NCBI RefSeq assembly: GCF_949987515.2
Contig: NC_082701.1
Span: 41,495,755 to 41,559,754 of the forward strand
Length of the DNA: 64,000 nucleotides
Direction: 5' to 3'
Origin: Delphinus delphis
Lineage: Eukaryota > Chordata > Mammalia > Artiodactyla > Delphinidae
Positions 1 through 10,589 of this stretch are shown piece after piece (the first letter of the stretch is position 1; each line of letters begins with the position of its first letter). Position numbers and translations under genes: made by a program. The notes under the pieces were generated by a model that was given only the letters and a program-made list of their open reading frames with translations, searched no databases and was not told the DNA's origin.

Positions 1-1287
1 ACTAGGTTAAGTCTCCATCTTGAATTGTACTCAGATTTGAACTGACATGCCTTCTCAGTTAAATGTTTTCCATCTCAGTCACACCATAGCAATCTTTGTG
101 GCAGCAGAATGCAGTATAAATCTTACTTTTGTTTGTTAAACTGAAGTCAGACTGTTAAGGAAATATTGCTTTATCAGAGTCGGTTGAAAAATGACAGGAA
201 GTGCCAGTTATTATCGGTCTTTTTTCCAGAATGTTTCATGGCTGCACTTCACGTACGTGCTCAACCAAAAGAATCCCCTTGAGTGAACATACATCTTGAG
301 TCCTCTCTTAAGAGCAGTCTTTCTGAAGCCATCTAAAGCAGAGGTCTCTGTATATGGATTTTGTTCAGCTCACTTTCTTACAGGATATAAGGCATTGCTC
401 TTTGAAATGCCAGCAGACCCTCAGGAAGGGAATGTTGAGAATATTCCTCCCTGAACATTCCTTCCTATTCTCCCCACTTGCAATCCCCCCACCCAAAAAG
501 TTTCCTCTTTAGGCTCTAGGTTTAAAAAATCAAAATAGCTTCATTTTCAGAAAGTTTAAGGAACTCTGTTTTTAAAAGAGTAAAAAGAATTGTCAAAAAA
601 TTGCACAGAAAACCCCATAGAGGAGATCTAGTTTTAGGTTGGTCCCATCCGTGCGGTCTTTAGGACATTTCAGTGCACTGTTGATACAGGATTCCCTGGG
701 AAAGTGGCTCTCGTTTTCTTCTAGGAGTACATTCTCAGATTAATGATTTTTTAAAAATTTATTTTACTGAACTACAGTTGATTTTTACAATGTGTTAATT
801 TCTGCCGTACAGCACAGTGATTCAGTTATATATGTATATTCTTTTTCATATCCTTTCCCATTATGGTTTATCACAGGATATTGAATATGGTTCCCTGTGC
901 TATACAGTAGGCCCTTGTTGTTTATTCATTCTATATTATATATTCTATAGTAGTTTGCATCTGCTAATTCCAAACTCCCAATCCATCCCCCCGATCCCCT
1001 CTCCCCTTTGGAGATCACAAGTCTGTTCTCTGTGTATGTGAGTCTGTTTCTGTTTTGTAAGTAAGTTCATTTGTATTATTTTTTAGATTCCACATATAAG
1101 TGATATCATATGGTATTTGTCTCTCTCTTTCTGACTTGCTTCACTTAGTATGGTCATCTCTAGGGCCATCCATGTTGCTCCAAATGGCATTATTTCATTC
1201 TTTTTTTATGACTGAGTAGTATTGCATTGTATATGTGTCCCTCATCAGATTAATGATTTTAATGTGCTTTTTTTTTTTTTTTTTTAG
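1..1287 (+). other. MYO1D: MYO1D intron, 3' part (upstream of first visible exon)
   Basis: No exon was seen before 1288. The codon phase at 1288 is 0, so the preceding exon should end on a complete codon. Bases 1-734 hold nothing I recognise. An antisense L1 3' end with target-site duplications fills 735-1260, and a T-rich tract at 1268-1285 leads to the AG at 1286-1287. Confidence 0.8.
735..1260 (-). mobile_element. L1 3'-end insertion (antisense to MYO1D) with 16-bp TSD
   Basis: Sequence 751-1244 is the reverse complement of an artiodactyl/cetacean-type L1 3' UTR, including 'ctgtgctatacagtaggccc' and 'gactgagtagtattgcattg'. It is 5' truncated. A perfect 16-bp direct repeat (tcagattaatgatttt) lies at 735-750 and 1245-1260 and marks the target-site duplication. 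The poly(T) side is nearly lost, so the insertion is not very recent. The downstream duplicate sits only 27 nt from the exon at 1288. Confidence 0.85.
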
Positions 1288-1341
1288 TCTAGAGTGATTG
1301 TGCAACAGCCAGGAGAAAGAAGCTTTCATTCTTTCTATCAG
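1288..1341 (+). CDS. MYO1D: MYO1D coding exon (window exon 1)
   Basis: Eighteen codons (SRVIVQQPGERSFHSFYQ), phase 0 at both ends. They belong to the upper 50K part of the motor, shortly after switch I. VQQPGERSFHSFYQ is the class I myosin form of the segment that follows the active-site strands. The acceptor is a long T tract plus AG at 1286-1287; the donor is gttagt at 1342. The length is a multiple of three, so skipping would not shift the frame. Confidence 0.95.
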
Positions 1342-2518
1342 GTTAGTAATCTGTTATGCAGATAATCAACCATTTGCTCAGTTGTGCAGGAAATGGATGT
1401 TTTTATTTGGGGCTCTCTCCTGTCCTGTGCCTCCCATGCCTCCGTTGGCCCGCGATACGTTACACATGTGTGCACACACGCATACACCCTACCCCGTGGG
1501 CTTCTTCAGAGACTTGACGAGCATGGCTGTTATAAAGAGCTAGCAGGTGGTTAACCAACCAGACAGCTGCCTTAGTTGAGCATCCCCTGTGTTTCTTTGC
1601 AGTGTAGGTAACATTTTAATGACCCTAAAAGCTTTTGAAATGGTACATTCTGAATATGTTAAATTAATTTTGTCTTACTTTTGAATTGAAGCTTTTGTTC
1701 CCATTTTGGGGTGTTCCAGAGATGGGACTAGAAATTCAGTGTTGTTTTCGTTAAAAAAATCAATTTTAAAAATCCAGTAGTTACATGTTTTCAGTAAACC
1801 AAAGTGTGCAGTTTAATATAGAGGATTTAAATGTATCGCCTTCTAAAATGCATGTTCTATGTAGAAGGACTATGCGTATTGTATTTGTGTTTTTGTTGAC
1901 AGTTCGCCATGTTTCCAATAAACTAGCTTTCTACCAAATATAAGAGTTCTGTTCGTTTCAGGAACCTGACTTTTTCCGCAGTTGAGTGAAAGTGTTGGCA
2001 TTTGTCTTTGTCCAACACTACAGTCCTGGTTACCCAGTTGTCCTTTCCTGGGATATAGAGATTGATGAGGAAAAGCTGTTTGTTTCCAGTGGGATTCAAC
2101 ATATGACTGGCTGCTGACACCTCTTAGTTCTGAGGCAATATTGACTTTTTCTGAATTTGAAACATAACCCTATGCTGTCCAGATAACAAGGCTGCTAAGC
2201 ACGTGACCACCACAGAGCACAAGCTCCTGTTTTACAAATGGCCACAGTCAAAGCAAAACCTTTCATGCCAGTTATGTTGTGAAAGGGCTAAGACTTTTTT
2301 AAGGAATTTTCTTCATGACTGTATAACATTGTCCATCACTGATGATGTTGAAGCCATTACCTTCGAGGTTTAAAAAAATAATCTTCAAAGCTAGAAACAG
2401 GAGGACCTAAGTGAATTGGCCCAGAAAATGAAAAAAAGCTAGACTACCAGTAAGAATACGTGGTGTGTTAGATTCAGGATGTATTTTGCTAACTTATTTT
2501 TAATTAACTATTTTTCAG
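1342..2518 (+). other. MYO1D: MYO1D intron, no recognised element
   Basis: A 1177-bp intron. Reading it through I found no repeat, RNA gene or extra coding segment I could name. The acceptor is preceded by 'tttttcag'. Confidence 0.7.
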
Positions 2519-2614
2519 CTACTCCAAGGAGGTTCAGAGCAGATGCTCCGCTCTCTGCATCTCCAGAAATCCCTTTCATCCTACAACTACATCCATGTTG
2601 GAGCCCAATTAAAG
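2519..2614 (+). CDS. MYO1D: MYO1D coding exon (window exon 2)
   Basis: Thirty-two codons from LLQGGSEQMLRSLHLQ to YNYIHVGAQLK, phase 0 at both ends. This is the upper 50K helix region after the FHSFYQLL motif shared by myosin heads. The donor gtaaga at 2615 is strong and the acceptor has a good pyrimidine tract. Confidence 0.95.
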
Positions 2615-2992
2615 GTAAGAGTTTCCTTTTTGAGATGATTCAGAAATAGAATCAGAGAATCAGAAGGGACATTAAATAATTATCTGGTCCAGGCAGCTGC
2701 CTTTAGGCAAATGAATGGCTCTTTTATTCTATTCTATTTTTAAAATTCTCAGGGACGGAGATTCAATATATTATTGACTCAATAACTTTGCTTAATAACC
2801 CATTACTGTATTTTATCACCATCCGATAGGAAAGAAGTTTCTCTCTTATGATCTTGTGGGGTTTTTTAAAATTTTTAATCCTATTACTTTTATTTTGACA
2901 CTATAAAAATATTGTTACAAGTAGGAAACCCACCGCAAAAGAAGGTACCATATCATTTGGCCAAAGGCAAGTTGGTAAGACAAAAGAAAGTT

Positions 2993-3041
2993 TAAAAGCA
3001 CTGTGGTTAAAAATAAATAAATAAATAAAAGCACTGTGGTT
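2993..3041 (+). mobile_element. A-rich tail-only retroinsertion with perfect TSD
   Basis: A perfect 16-bp direct repeat (taaaagcactgtggtt) lies at 2993-3008 and 3026-3041. Between them is only 'aaaaataaataaataaa' (3009-3025). This looks like target-primed insertion in which nothing but the A-rich tail was copied. A plain local duplication by replication slippage cannot be excluded. Confidence 0.55.
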
Positions 3042-3363
3042 GAACATGGATATCAAAGATTGCCATTCACTGTTCTTTCCAATAATGATTTTGATGTGTT
3101 CTAGAAATAGTTTTGTGACCCTTGGAGCATTTCTATTCAGCCTTCAAGTTTTTTCCATTTTTTTCCTCCTTCCTTTACATGTAAGCCCTTGCTCACACAT
3201 ATGCAGATCTTTTTGCCCTTTTATTTCTAATTAGTTTTCTGCTATATATATAATACAATTTCTGCTAGCCATTTTATAGCTAATCCTAGTAATATAGTAG
3301 CTTATTGATGATAGGTTATAAAACAGTAATTGCAGTGTTATCCAGTTTTGTTGGGGGAAAGGG

Positions 3364-3410
3364 GTGTGTGTGTGTGTGTGTATACACACACACACACACA
3401 CACACACACA
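3364..3410. repeat. (GT)n-TATA-(CA)n palindromic microsatellite
   Basis: An alternating GT run (from 3364) meets a CA run (to 3410) through TATA, with the symmetry centre between 3382 and 3383. The arms of about 19 bp are perfectly self-complementary, and further CA-rich sequence continues to about 3442. It could form a cruciform or an RNA hairpin in the pre-mRNA. Confidence 0.9.
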
Positions 3411-4479
3411 TATGCATACACACACGGACACATATACACACATGGACATACGTGGAATGCGATCTGGAGGGCAGTGCACCAGGGTTTTACTTGTTTACTC
3501 TGGATGGATGAGATGATGGATATTTGTGTTCTGCTTTCTCCGCATTTCACATTTCTTCTATAATTGAAAATGCACAGCTTTTGTAGTTGGGAAAAATAAA
3601 AGAATTTATAAAAGGAAAGAATCTAGATGTGGGAGGTGTTTCTTTTTTTCTTTTTTTTTTGTAATTATTGCTCTTCATCTTAAGCTAATTATATCTGCAT
3701 TACTGGTTTAATGGTATTTTTATGATTGTGCATATAAATAAATGATATTTAGCGTTTTGCAATTAATTTTCCATTGTTTGAAATTTAAGTTGCATGAATT
3801 TTTTACTTTTACAGTCGTCTGAGCACAGGATGTTCGGCTGAAAATTAATTGAAAGCCAACAAAACCCCAGAGGGCAATACTCCAGCTTTCTGAGAATAGG
3901 TCAGAGGTACTCTAAGGATGTATAAAGGATTGTAAAATCAACACTTAAAAAGCCAGTGACTGAAAATATTCTTTTTAAATCGAATTGTCTTATTGACCAA
4001 GTGGCTTTTGGCCCGATCACGTAGAGCCCCACAGAAAGCAAGTATTAAATAAACATTTAGCCTTTTTTTCAAAGCTAAATTTAGCTTAGGTTCCCTTTCC
4101 ATCAAAGTTTTCCATTCCTATTCCTCCCCCTCCTTTTTTTCTGCCTCTCTAATAAAAACAAAGAAGCAATACATGATCACAGTCAAAACCTAAAATAAAG
4201 ATGAACCAAAAGGAAATAAAAATATGCTAAAGCTCACCATGCAGAGATAATTATTGATAACAAGTTTATGTGTATATATTTATTCATGGAATCATACAAT
4301 AAATCCTGATGAAATAAACCTTTTACTATATTATAATATAATCATTAATATCTTCCCATGTAAACAAATATAAATTAATAGAATGATTTTAGTAACTATA
4401 AAGTATTGCACTCTGTGTGTCATACTTTTACTTAGCTATTCTCAAATATAGGACTCATGTACAATTACGACCCTGTGGG

Positions 4480-5010
4480 TTGCAGGTGAGGTAAGACCCA
4501 ATTAAAAGTCACCAAAAACAATAAGGAACTTGGTTATCTCACATAACAAGAAGCCCTAGGATGGGGCAGTTCCAGACGTGGCGAATTCCGTGCCTTAACG
4601 GTGTTGATAGGGACCCAGATGTTCATTTGTTTCTCCCACTTACCAGTCCTGCCATCCTCACTGGATCGGGCTGGTCTGCTACAGCTGATTTTCCTCATGG
4701 TCCCCAAAGGGCAGCAGCAGTTCTAGGAGTCACAGGCAGAGGAAACGTTCCTGGCCGTAACCCTTGATAAGCTAGGGAAACCTCATGTCTTATGGACCAG
4801 AATGGCATCACATGCCCATGGCTGGCCAATCACTTGGTAAAGGGAATAAGGTCCCTGTGATTTGTTTAGACCAATGAAGATTTACCTCCTGAGGCTGGCG
4901 CCAACTCTGAAGAACGGGTGCACTCAGGGAGGGGTAAGCAAATCAGGGCTCTATCGACAAGAAAGAGGTGGGGCTGGGGAATGCCTGTCAGGTAAGCAGC
5001 TGACAGTTGT
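4480..5010. repeat. Ancient interspersed repeat, family not named
   Basis: This stretch resembles a repeat type that I recognise in mammalian genomes ('ttatctcacataacaagaag', followed by a tract ending in 'tgccatcctcactgg'). It appears to share the same family with 31,620-32,240 ('cttctgtctttctgctctac', 'catcctag'). I cannot name the family with confidence. No intact reading frame is implied. Confidence 0.4.
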
Positions 5011-5069
5011 CCTCAGGAGGGCACGTAGACTTTGTGTCTGGTTTCTTTGCAGTTTCGACATGGTTGCAG

Positions 5070-5265
5070 CATCTAATAATAGTAATGTCTGATACTCAAG
5101 TGCTTTTTTTGTGCTAGGAGCTAGGGAGGTGCTTTATATAAGTTCTCCTTCCATTCCCACAACAACCCTGTAAGAAAGGTATTATTATGCCCATCGTGCC
5201 CACGAGGAAATTGAGACTTTACGAGGTTGACCGTCTCACTCAGAGAGCTGGGAGGGGGAAGAGCT
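5070..5265 (-). mobile_element. MIR SINE
   Basis: Shows the reversed MIR pattern: 'gtgctaggagctagggaggtg', then 'acaaccctgtaagaaaggta' with 'ttattatgcccat', then 'gaggaaattgagactttacg', matching the gradient of an old tRNA-core SINE in minus orientation. Diverged, no TSD visible. Confidence 0.65.
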
Positions 5266-5552
5266 TGCCTGGTCGTGTCCTGGACGTTAGAGGAACACGT
5301 GCTCATCAGGCAGAGGGGAATCTTCCCTGTGCTCTTCCTTAGCAGGTGAGCATCAGGCCAGGTGTCTGTGTCCCGGCCAGAGCAGAAACTCACCAAGGAA
5401 GACATCAGGCCCTGCGCAGATGCTGCTTTGGGAAAACTGCTAAGATAGGCAGTTACCGTTGCTTTATTGTAAATTTTATTGACACACGTGTATTTCCAAC
5501 CTGAGGGCTGCAGATCCTCAAGGCAGGCGATTTATCTTTGAACCCCCGCCTT

Positions 5553-5903
5553 GATCTGGCTGGGCTGCTACAACAGAAATACCATAACCTGGGGTGCCTT
5601 ATACACAACAGAAGTTGATTTTCACAATTCTGGAGGCCGGGAGGTCCAAGATCAAGGCACCTGCAGAGTCAACGCACGCTTCCTGGTTCAAAGGTGGTGC
5701 TTGCTTGCTGTGTCCTCACAGGGCAGAAGGACCAAGGGATCTCTGGGGTCTCTTCTATATGGGTGCCAATCCCATCGTAAGGGCTTCACCCCCAAGACCT
5801 AATCACCTCCCAGAGACCCCACCTCCTAACACCATCACCTTGGGGGCTAGGATTTCAACATATGAATTTGGGGGTTGGGGGACAGACATTTATTCTGCAG
5901 CAG
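5553..5903 (-). mobile_element. MaLR LTR, MLT1-type, antisense
   Basis: Contains 'gggctgctacaacagaaata', 'cacaattctggaggccggga', 'tgctgtgtcctcacagggca', 'cctaatcacctcccagagac' and 'ggatttcaacatatgaattt', which is the reverse complement of an MLT1-type non-autonomous LTR. It is a solo LTR with no internal sequence next to it. Family from memory. Confidence 0.7.
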
Positions 5904-6515
5904 CACTTCTGTGCCATTTAAAGATCTGACTTGCTGAATGTTTGTTGAATGCCTGAAAAAGTGACGTGATAGTCCCAGACCATTTCCTAGCTTGCTGAAT
6001 GATCAAGGCAGGCCCCTTGGCTTTGGGAGGCCTGCTCTTCCCCACCCGTGGAGTAGAAAGCCTGACCGTACACGCGTGGGAGTGTCGTTTCCAGCCAGGA
6101 CAAGACTAATTGTGGAACAGAAAGCCACAGACGACAGTAGGTAGCCAGGCGTATGTCTCGGAGGCTCCGTCAGTCAAGAGTTTCCATTTGTGGTTTCACA
6201 TCTCATGCCACTTCCTCCACTCATCCTGGAGCTTCTCTGAGCCAGCTCAGGGCTTGCTTCCTCACCGAAGTTTCCAGAAGTGTTCCTCGTGCTTGTCTTA
6301 GGTGACGGCGACTCTCACAGTTGGGCACTGTGGGTGCTGCGTTATGTTTCTACCCCCGAAACCATTTTTATTTTCTTTGAATACCCATCATCCCTTCAAT
6401 GACGTACTCCAAAGGCATCAAGACCTTGGCTACGCTTGAATTTAGTCTCATAGTTTTTGGATGTTAATGCTCACATGCAGTGTCTGTGACCTCAGTTTCC
6501 TGTTTTCATTCCTAG

Positions 6516-6632
6516 TCGTCTATCAATGATGCTGCAGAATTCAAGGTAGTAGCTGACGCCATGAAAGTCATTGGCTTCCAGCCCGAGGAGATTCAAACAG
6601 TGTATAAAATTTTGGGTACTATTCTTCACTTG
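6516..6632 (+). CDS. MYO1D: MYO1D coding exon (window exon 3)
   Basis: Thirty-nine codons, [20 protein letters not shown] to KILGTILHL, phase 0 at both ends. This is the upper 50K segment of the motor before the HCM loop; 'F..V..AM..IG' and the ILHLGN motif (completed in the next exon) are general myosin features. Strong donor gtgagt at 6633. GT in LGTILHL differs from AA of the human protein as I recall it. Confidence 0.95.
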
Positions 6633-8294
6633 GTGAGTGGGGACGCCTTTCAGAATTCTTCGCACCTCCCTGTGGGACTAGGATGTTATTTCAGAAGGTT
6701 TGGGGTTTTGTAAAAAGTAATTTATGTAGAGAAAATTCCTCTGACATTTTGAAGAAATTTACTCTATCTGTAGTTTCCTCCTACGTGTTCTAATAATATG
6801 AGGGATTTTCCAAGCCACCGTGGGTTTTGAGACTGTGGCCTTAGTTCGTTCACTGCCTTCCTGGTATGTCAGACTTCGAACTGGTTAATTTCAAAGGTAA
6901 AAGGGTTCAGCAGTGATGTGACCACCAGTGGGATAAGCTAAAATCTCTTGAACAGAGCAAATTTCTAAAGGCGTTTGAAACATAGAATCATAGATTTCTA
7001 GAACTAGAATTTTGGCGATCTCATTTTATAGACTGGAAATGACTGGCTTCAAAGCACATCCAGTTCATTGCAGCCAACACCACGGACCACCCTGGCCCAC
7101 TTATGCACAGGTTATTTTCCACACATCACACCAACCTTAGAAGTAAAGAACCATCAGTCAGAGTCCTTTCATTACTGTCTATATGATTAGAGATGTTGAA
7201 AACATAATGAACATGTAACCTGGTAGTAAATGAGTGACAACATGGATACAAGTCTGGAATAAAAACGACCTTTCGCTTTCCTGTGGCGAGATTTAACTCT
7301 TAAGTGAATCAGAAGTACACAGGACCTATATGAAAAATATTATATAGCAGTATATAAACAATCTCTTAAATGTTCCTGACTAGGAAGACTTTAACATTCT
7401 AAATTGTCTCATTCTTTCAACTAGTTTATAAATACGCTGCTACAATAATCCTTCAGAATCCAAAGAGGAATTTTGTCTTTCAGTTGATGTAATGATTCTA
7501 GAATTTACCTAGAACAATAAACATGTAAGAAGGTCGAATAAAATGTGTTAGAGTAGTAGGGAAGGGGGAGCAGGGGAGAGGAGGCACGACTAATTCCACC
7601 AGGTTTAAAATGATAGTAAAAGCCACAGTACTTTAAAACTTGCTGCATAAATTCAGCACCAGAGTAATCAGCAGATTAGTTCATGTGCTGGACACTTGGT
7701 AGGTGGCTAATAAGTATTTATTGCTTATTGAATGAGTGGAATATAAACGGACTCAAAAACTTGGTGGGAATTAATATGTAATAAAGGTGATATTTCAAAT
7801 CAGGAGGAAAAGCTAGACTATTCAATCAATGGTGTCGGAGCAACTAACCATCTGAAAAAATAAAGTTAAACTTACTTTACACCACATACCGACATACATT
7901 CTGGTGGATAAAAAGCTTAAATGTAAGAATAGCTGTATGAGGAATAGAAGAAAGCATTAAATATTCATAAAATCTTCAGAGTAGGAATGATCTAAGTATA
8001 ACACCAAAGAAGAACCCTGAAGCAAATGATTCATAGATTTGACTACATAAAAATGTAAAATTTCCATCCATCAAAAACATATGCTGAAAATTAAAATATA
8101 GATGAGTGTCTGGAGAAGGAAAAATGCATAAAACACTAGGTTTTTATATGTTGAGATATTAATGTATTTAGGAAAATAGGCACTCCAAACAAGATCCCTT
8201 GGAATTCTCTCTTAAACTAGCAAATATATCCCTGACATCGTGTTTCAGGATCTCACTGGAAGTGGTGTGTCTTGGTTTTTCTCTTCTGATACAG
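6633..8294 (+). other. MYO1D: MYO1D intron with decayed L1
   Basis: 1662 bp. A sense-oriented, heavily decayed L1 ORF2-like stretch covers about 7480-8125. The 6975-7080 part has a weak resemblance to an ancient MIR-like repeat. The rest shows nothing recognisable. Confidence 0.65.
7480..8125 (+). mobile_element. Decayed L1M ORF2 fragment
   Basis: Phrases such as 'gaggaaaagctagactattc', 'atggtgtcggagcaactaac', 'aagcttaaatgtaagaatag' and 'ttgactacataaaaatgtaa' follow the order of the 3' half of L1 ORF2 in sense orientation. The frame is broken many times. Confidence 0.6.
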
Positions 8295-8498
8295 GGAAAT
8301 TTAAAGTTTGTAGTGGATGGTGACACGCCTCTGATTGAAAATGGCAGGCTTGTATCTATCATAGCAGAGTTGCTGTCCACCAAGACAGAGATGGTTGAGA
8401 AAGCCCTCCTTTACCGGACGGTGGCTACGGGTCGTGATATCATCGACAAGCAACACACAGAACAGGAAGCCAGCTACGGCAGGGATGCCTTCGCTAAG
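8295..8498 (+). CDS. MYO1D: MYO1D coding exon (window exon 4, HCM loop region)
   Basis: Sixty-eight codons from [10 protein letters not shown] to [10 protein letters not shown], phase 0 at both ends. It completes the ILHLGN motif and carries the cardiomyopathy (HCM) loop with the TEDS-site region about 16 residues before the DAFAK motif (DALAK in many myosins). The residues just upstream are acidic or Gln-rich ([13 protein letters not shown]); I did not fix which one is the TEDS residue. Donor gtggga at 8499 is weaker than its neighbours. Length divisible by three. Confidence 0.95.
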
Positions 8499-8518
8499 GT
8501 GGGATCTTAACGGCACTG

Positions 8519-8714
8519 TGTCTGCCTTGTGAGGGTTCTGGTACCAAAATTTCTGACATCATGGGGAGGAGGTTGTTGCCATACACCACCAGTTCTCTGT
8601 GATGCCGGCTGGGTGTCCTACAATTTAACTCGATTCTAACACTGTCTACCGGAGATAGTATCATAGTATCACATCCCACAGGGTAAGGGCTCAGTCCCGC
8701 AAGCCTGTCCCCCA

Positions 8715-8746
<32 letters not shown>

Positions 8747-9470
8747 GCACGCGCGTGCGCGCTTATCACCTGTGCTTCTGACCAACCAGCTATAGATGGG
8801 AAGTACCAACAACCTCCTCCTTGGATTCCATTAATTGCTAGAGTGGCTCACAGAACTCAGGGAAACATTTACTTACGTTTACCGGTTATTAAAGGATATG
8901 ATAAAGGATACAGACCAACAGCCAGATGAAGAGATCTACAGGGCAAAGTCTGGGAGGGTCCCGAGAACAGGGGCTTCTGTCCCCATGGAGTTGGCGTCCG
9001 TCACCCTCCCAATGTGTGGATGTGTTCGCCAACTGGGAAGCTCCCCAACCCTGTACTTTGGGGATATTATGGAGCGTCCTCGTGTAGGCACAGTCAATTG
9101 TTAACTCCATTTCCAGCCCCTCTTCCCTCTCTGGAGGATGAGAGGTGGGACTGGAAATTCCAAGCTTCTAGTCATGGCTTGGTGTTTCTGGTGCCCAGCC
9201 CCCAGCTAGGAGCGCACTCAGAGTCACCTCCCTAGAGTAAAAATGCTCCTAATGCTTTCATCACTCAGAAATTTACAAGGGTTTTAGGAGCCCCGGGTCA
9301 GGGATGGGGTCCAAGACAAACATCAGAACAAGAGATGCTCCGAGTGTTCGTATCACTTAGGAAACTACAAGGGTTTCAAGAGCTCTGTGCCGGGAACCAG
9401 GGGCAGAGACCAGTATATTTTCTATTATCTCACAGCCTGGTGTTGATCTCAGTTTCATTTTTAGTGAAAT
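8519..9470. repeat. Ancient LTR-like repeat, family not named
   Basis: Phrases such as 'attgctagagtggctcacag', 'aactcagggaaacatttact', 'cttctgtccccatggagttg' and 'tctagtcatggcttggtgtt' are typical of a widespread old mammalian repeat that I take to be an LTR. A microsatellite has grown inside it at 8715-8762. The end holds an imperfect duplicate of about 95 bp (about 9243-9335 and 9334-9412). No coding capacity. Confidence 0.45.
8715..8762. repeat. (CA)n-(CGCA)n-(CG)n alternating purine-pyrimidine tract
   Basis: CA repeats grade into CGCA and then GCGCGTGCGCGC. The whole tract alternates purine and pyrimidine, which favours Z-DNA under supercoiling. It carries several CpGs, unusual in an intronic repeat because methylated CpG normally decays. 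Confidence 0.85.
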
Positions 9471-9744
9471 TCTATGAGGAGGTGTTCAGACGTTCCTGGA
9501 AAAGTAGGTTAAGCCTTTTGAAACCAGAGTGGTACTTTTTGACCAGCACGGTCTCAGCACCCCATGGCTGTGAGCATCGCTGCCAGAAACATTCTCAGAA
9601 AAGCAGAAGCCGACTGACTGGGGAGCTCAGGGCCCCTCGCTTGCACAGGCCCCTTTTGTGGCCCTTCGTTTTGCTTTCCTCACTCGATAATGCTTCGTGC
9701 AAGTCTCCTTCAAGCCAATTGGTGGACCCATTGTTTTAGTGTCT

Positions 9745-10215
9745 GTGTGGTGATGGGACCATAATTTATTAACCATCCACCTCTTATGTCATTCACCTTG
9801 TTCCCTTTTTTTTTGCCACTACAAACAACGCTGCAAATTCTTGTCCATCTTTCCTTACACACCAGTGCTTTTATTTCAGTTAGATGGCTTCCCAGGAGTG
9901 AGCAGGTCAAAGGACACCCTGATCTGAAGCTTTAAGTGACTGATTTTCTGGGTGTACAGTGATACCTCATTGTTACTTTAGTTTTCATTGCTAGTGTATT
10001 TGAGCATCTTTTCCTATTTTTGTAAAGTATTTACATCTGTTCTGAGAATTGTTTGGGTATATGTTTGTACATTTTTCTTTGGGGCTGTTATCTTTTTATT
10101 GTCCATTTGTAAGAGCTCATAACTTTAGCCTGTTGTCTGTTATCCATGTGGCAAATATTTTATTTTCCCAAGTTTACATTTTCTCTTTTTCTTGTTTGCT
10201 GGTTGATTAGGTTGC
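9745..10215 (-). mobile_element. Decayed L1M-type fragment, antisense
   Basis: Contains 'ttattaaccatccacctctt', 'gccactacaaacaacgctgc', 'gtgatacctcattgttactt' and 'gtatttgagcatcttttcct', the antisense pattern of old L1 sequence. A second copy of the same region is at 51,640-53,400. Confidence 0.6.
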
Positions 10216-10269
10216 TACATACTCCATTTTTTTACTCTTGTAAACCTCTTGCTTGGTTTTTAGTCTTCA

Positions 10270-10560
10270 GAGGAATTTGAATTTATCCAAATGCAATGGA
10301 GAGTGGCATATTTTAAGCAGAGGCAATGTCAGCAAGTTTGAATTTTTAAAATGATGGCTCTGACCTTAGTATGAGAATCTTATGGAGCAGTGGGTAGGGC
10401 AAGGGTGGAAGCAAAGAGACCAATTAAGAGGATATTTCAGTAATCCAGGAGGATGATGATAGCAGCTTGGACAGAGAAAGTAGCAGTGGAAATGGGGAAA
10501 AGAGGATGATTTGAGACAAACTGTATCTGGAGAATGAAATCCACAGGACCTGTTGTTCTG
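10270..10560 (+). repeat. Unnamed long ancient repeat, fragment 1a
   Basis: 'ggaagcaaagagaccaatta', then 'agtaatccaggaggatgatg' and 'agcttggacagagaaagtag' parallel 26,060-26,160 and 42,720-42,790. The element seems to continue at 11,454 after an L2 and a SINE. See the entry at 25,440. Confidence 0.5.
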
Positions 10561-10589
10561 GGGATGATGGAATCAAAGATAATTTCTGA

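Larger units (their letters stand above)
2615..6515 (+). other. MYO1D: MYO1D intron with MIR, MLT1-type LTR and simple repeats
   Basis: 3901 bp. It contains an A-rich tail-only insertion (2993-3041), a GT/CA palindrome (3364-3410), an unnamed ancient repeat (about 4480-5010), a MIR (about 5070-5265) and a MaLR LTR (about 5553-5903). A weak resemblance to a MIR-like core is seen near 2635-2710. Parts 3450-4480 and 5910-6515 show nothing I recognise. Confidence 0.7.

Noticed and set aside
3231..3563. Overlapping frames on both strands rich in Cys-Val or Thr-His
   Set aside because: They are translations of the GT/CA microsatellite.
8199..8510. 103-aa open frame starting with Met upstream of the exon at 8295
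   Set aside because: Only 8295-8498 is exon. The added residues come from intron read-through; the acceptor acag at 8291-8294 and the donor at 8499 define the real ends.
9335..9739. 134-aa frame on the plus strand
   Set aside because: Begins in the LTR-like repeat and has no recognisable domain, splice context or similarity to MYO1D.
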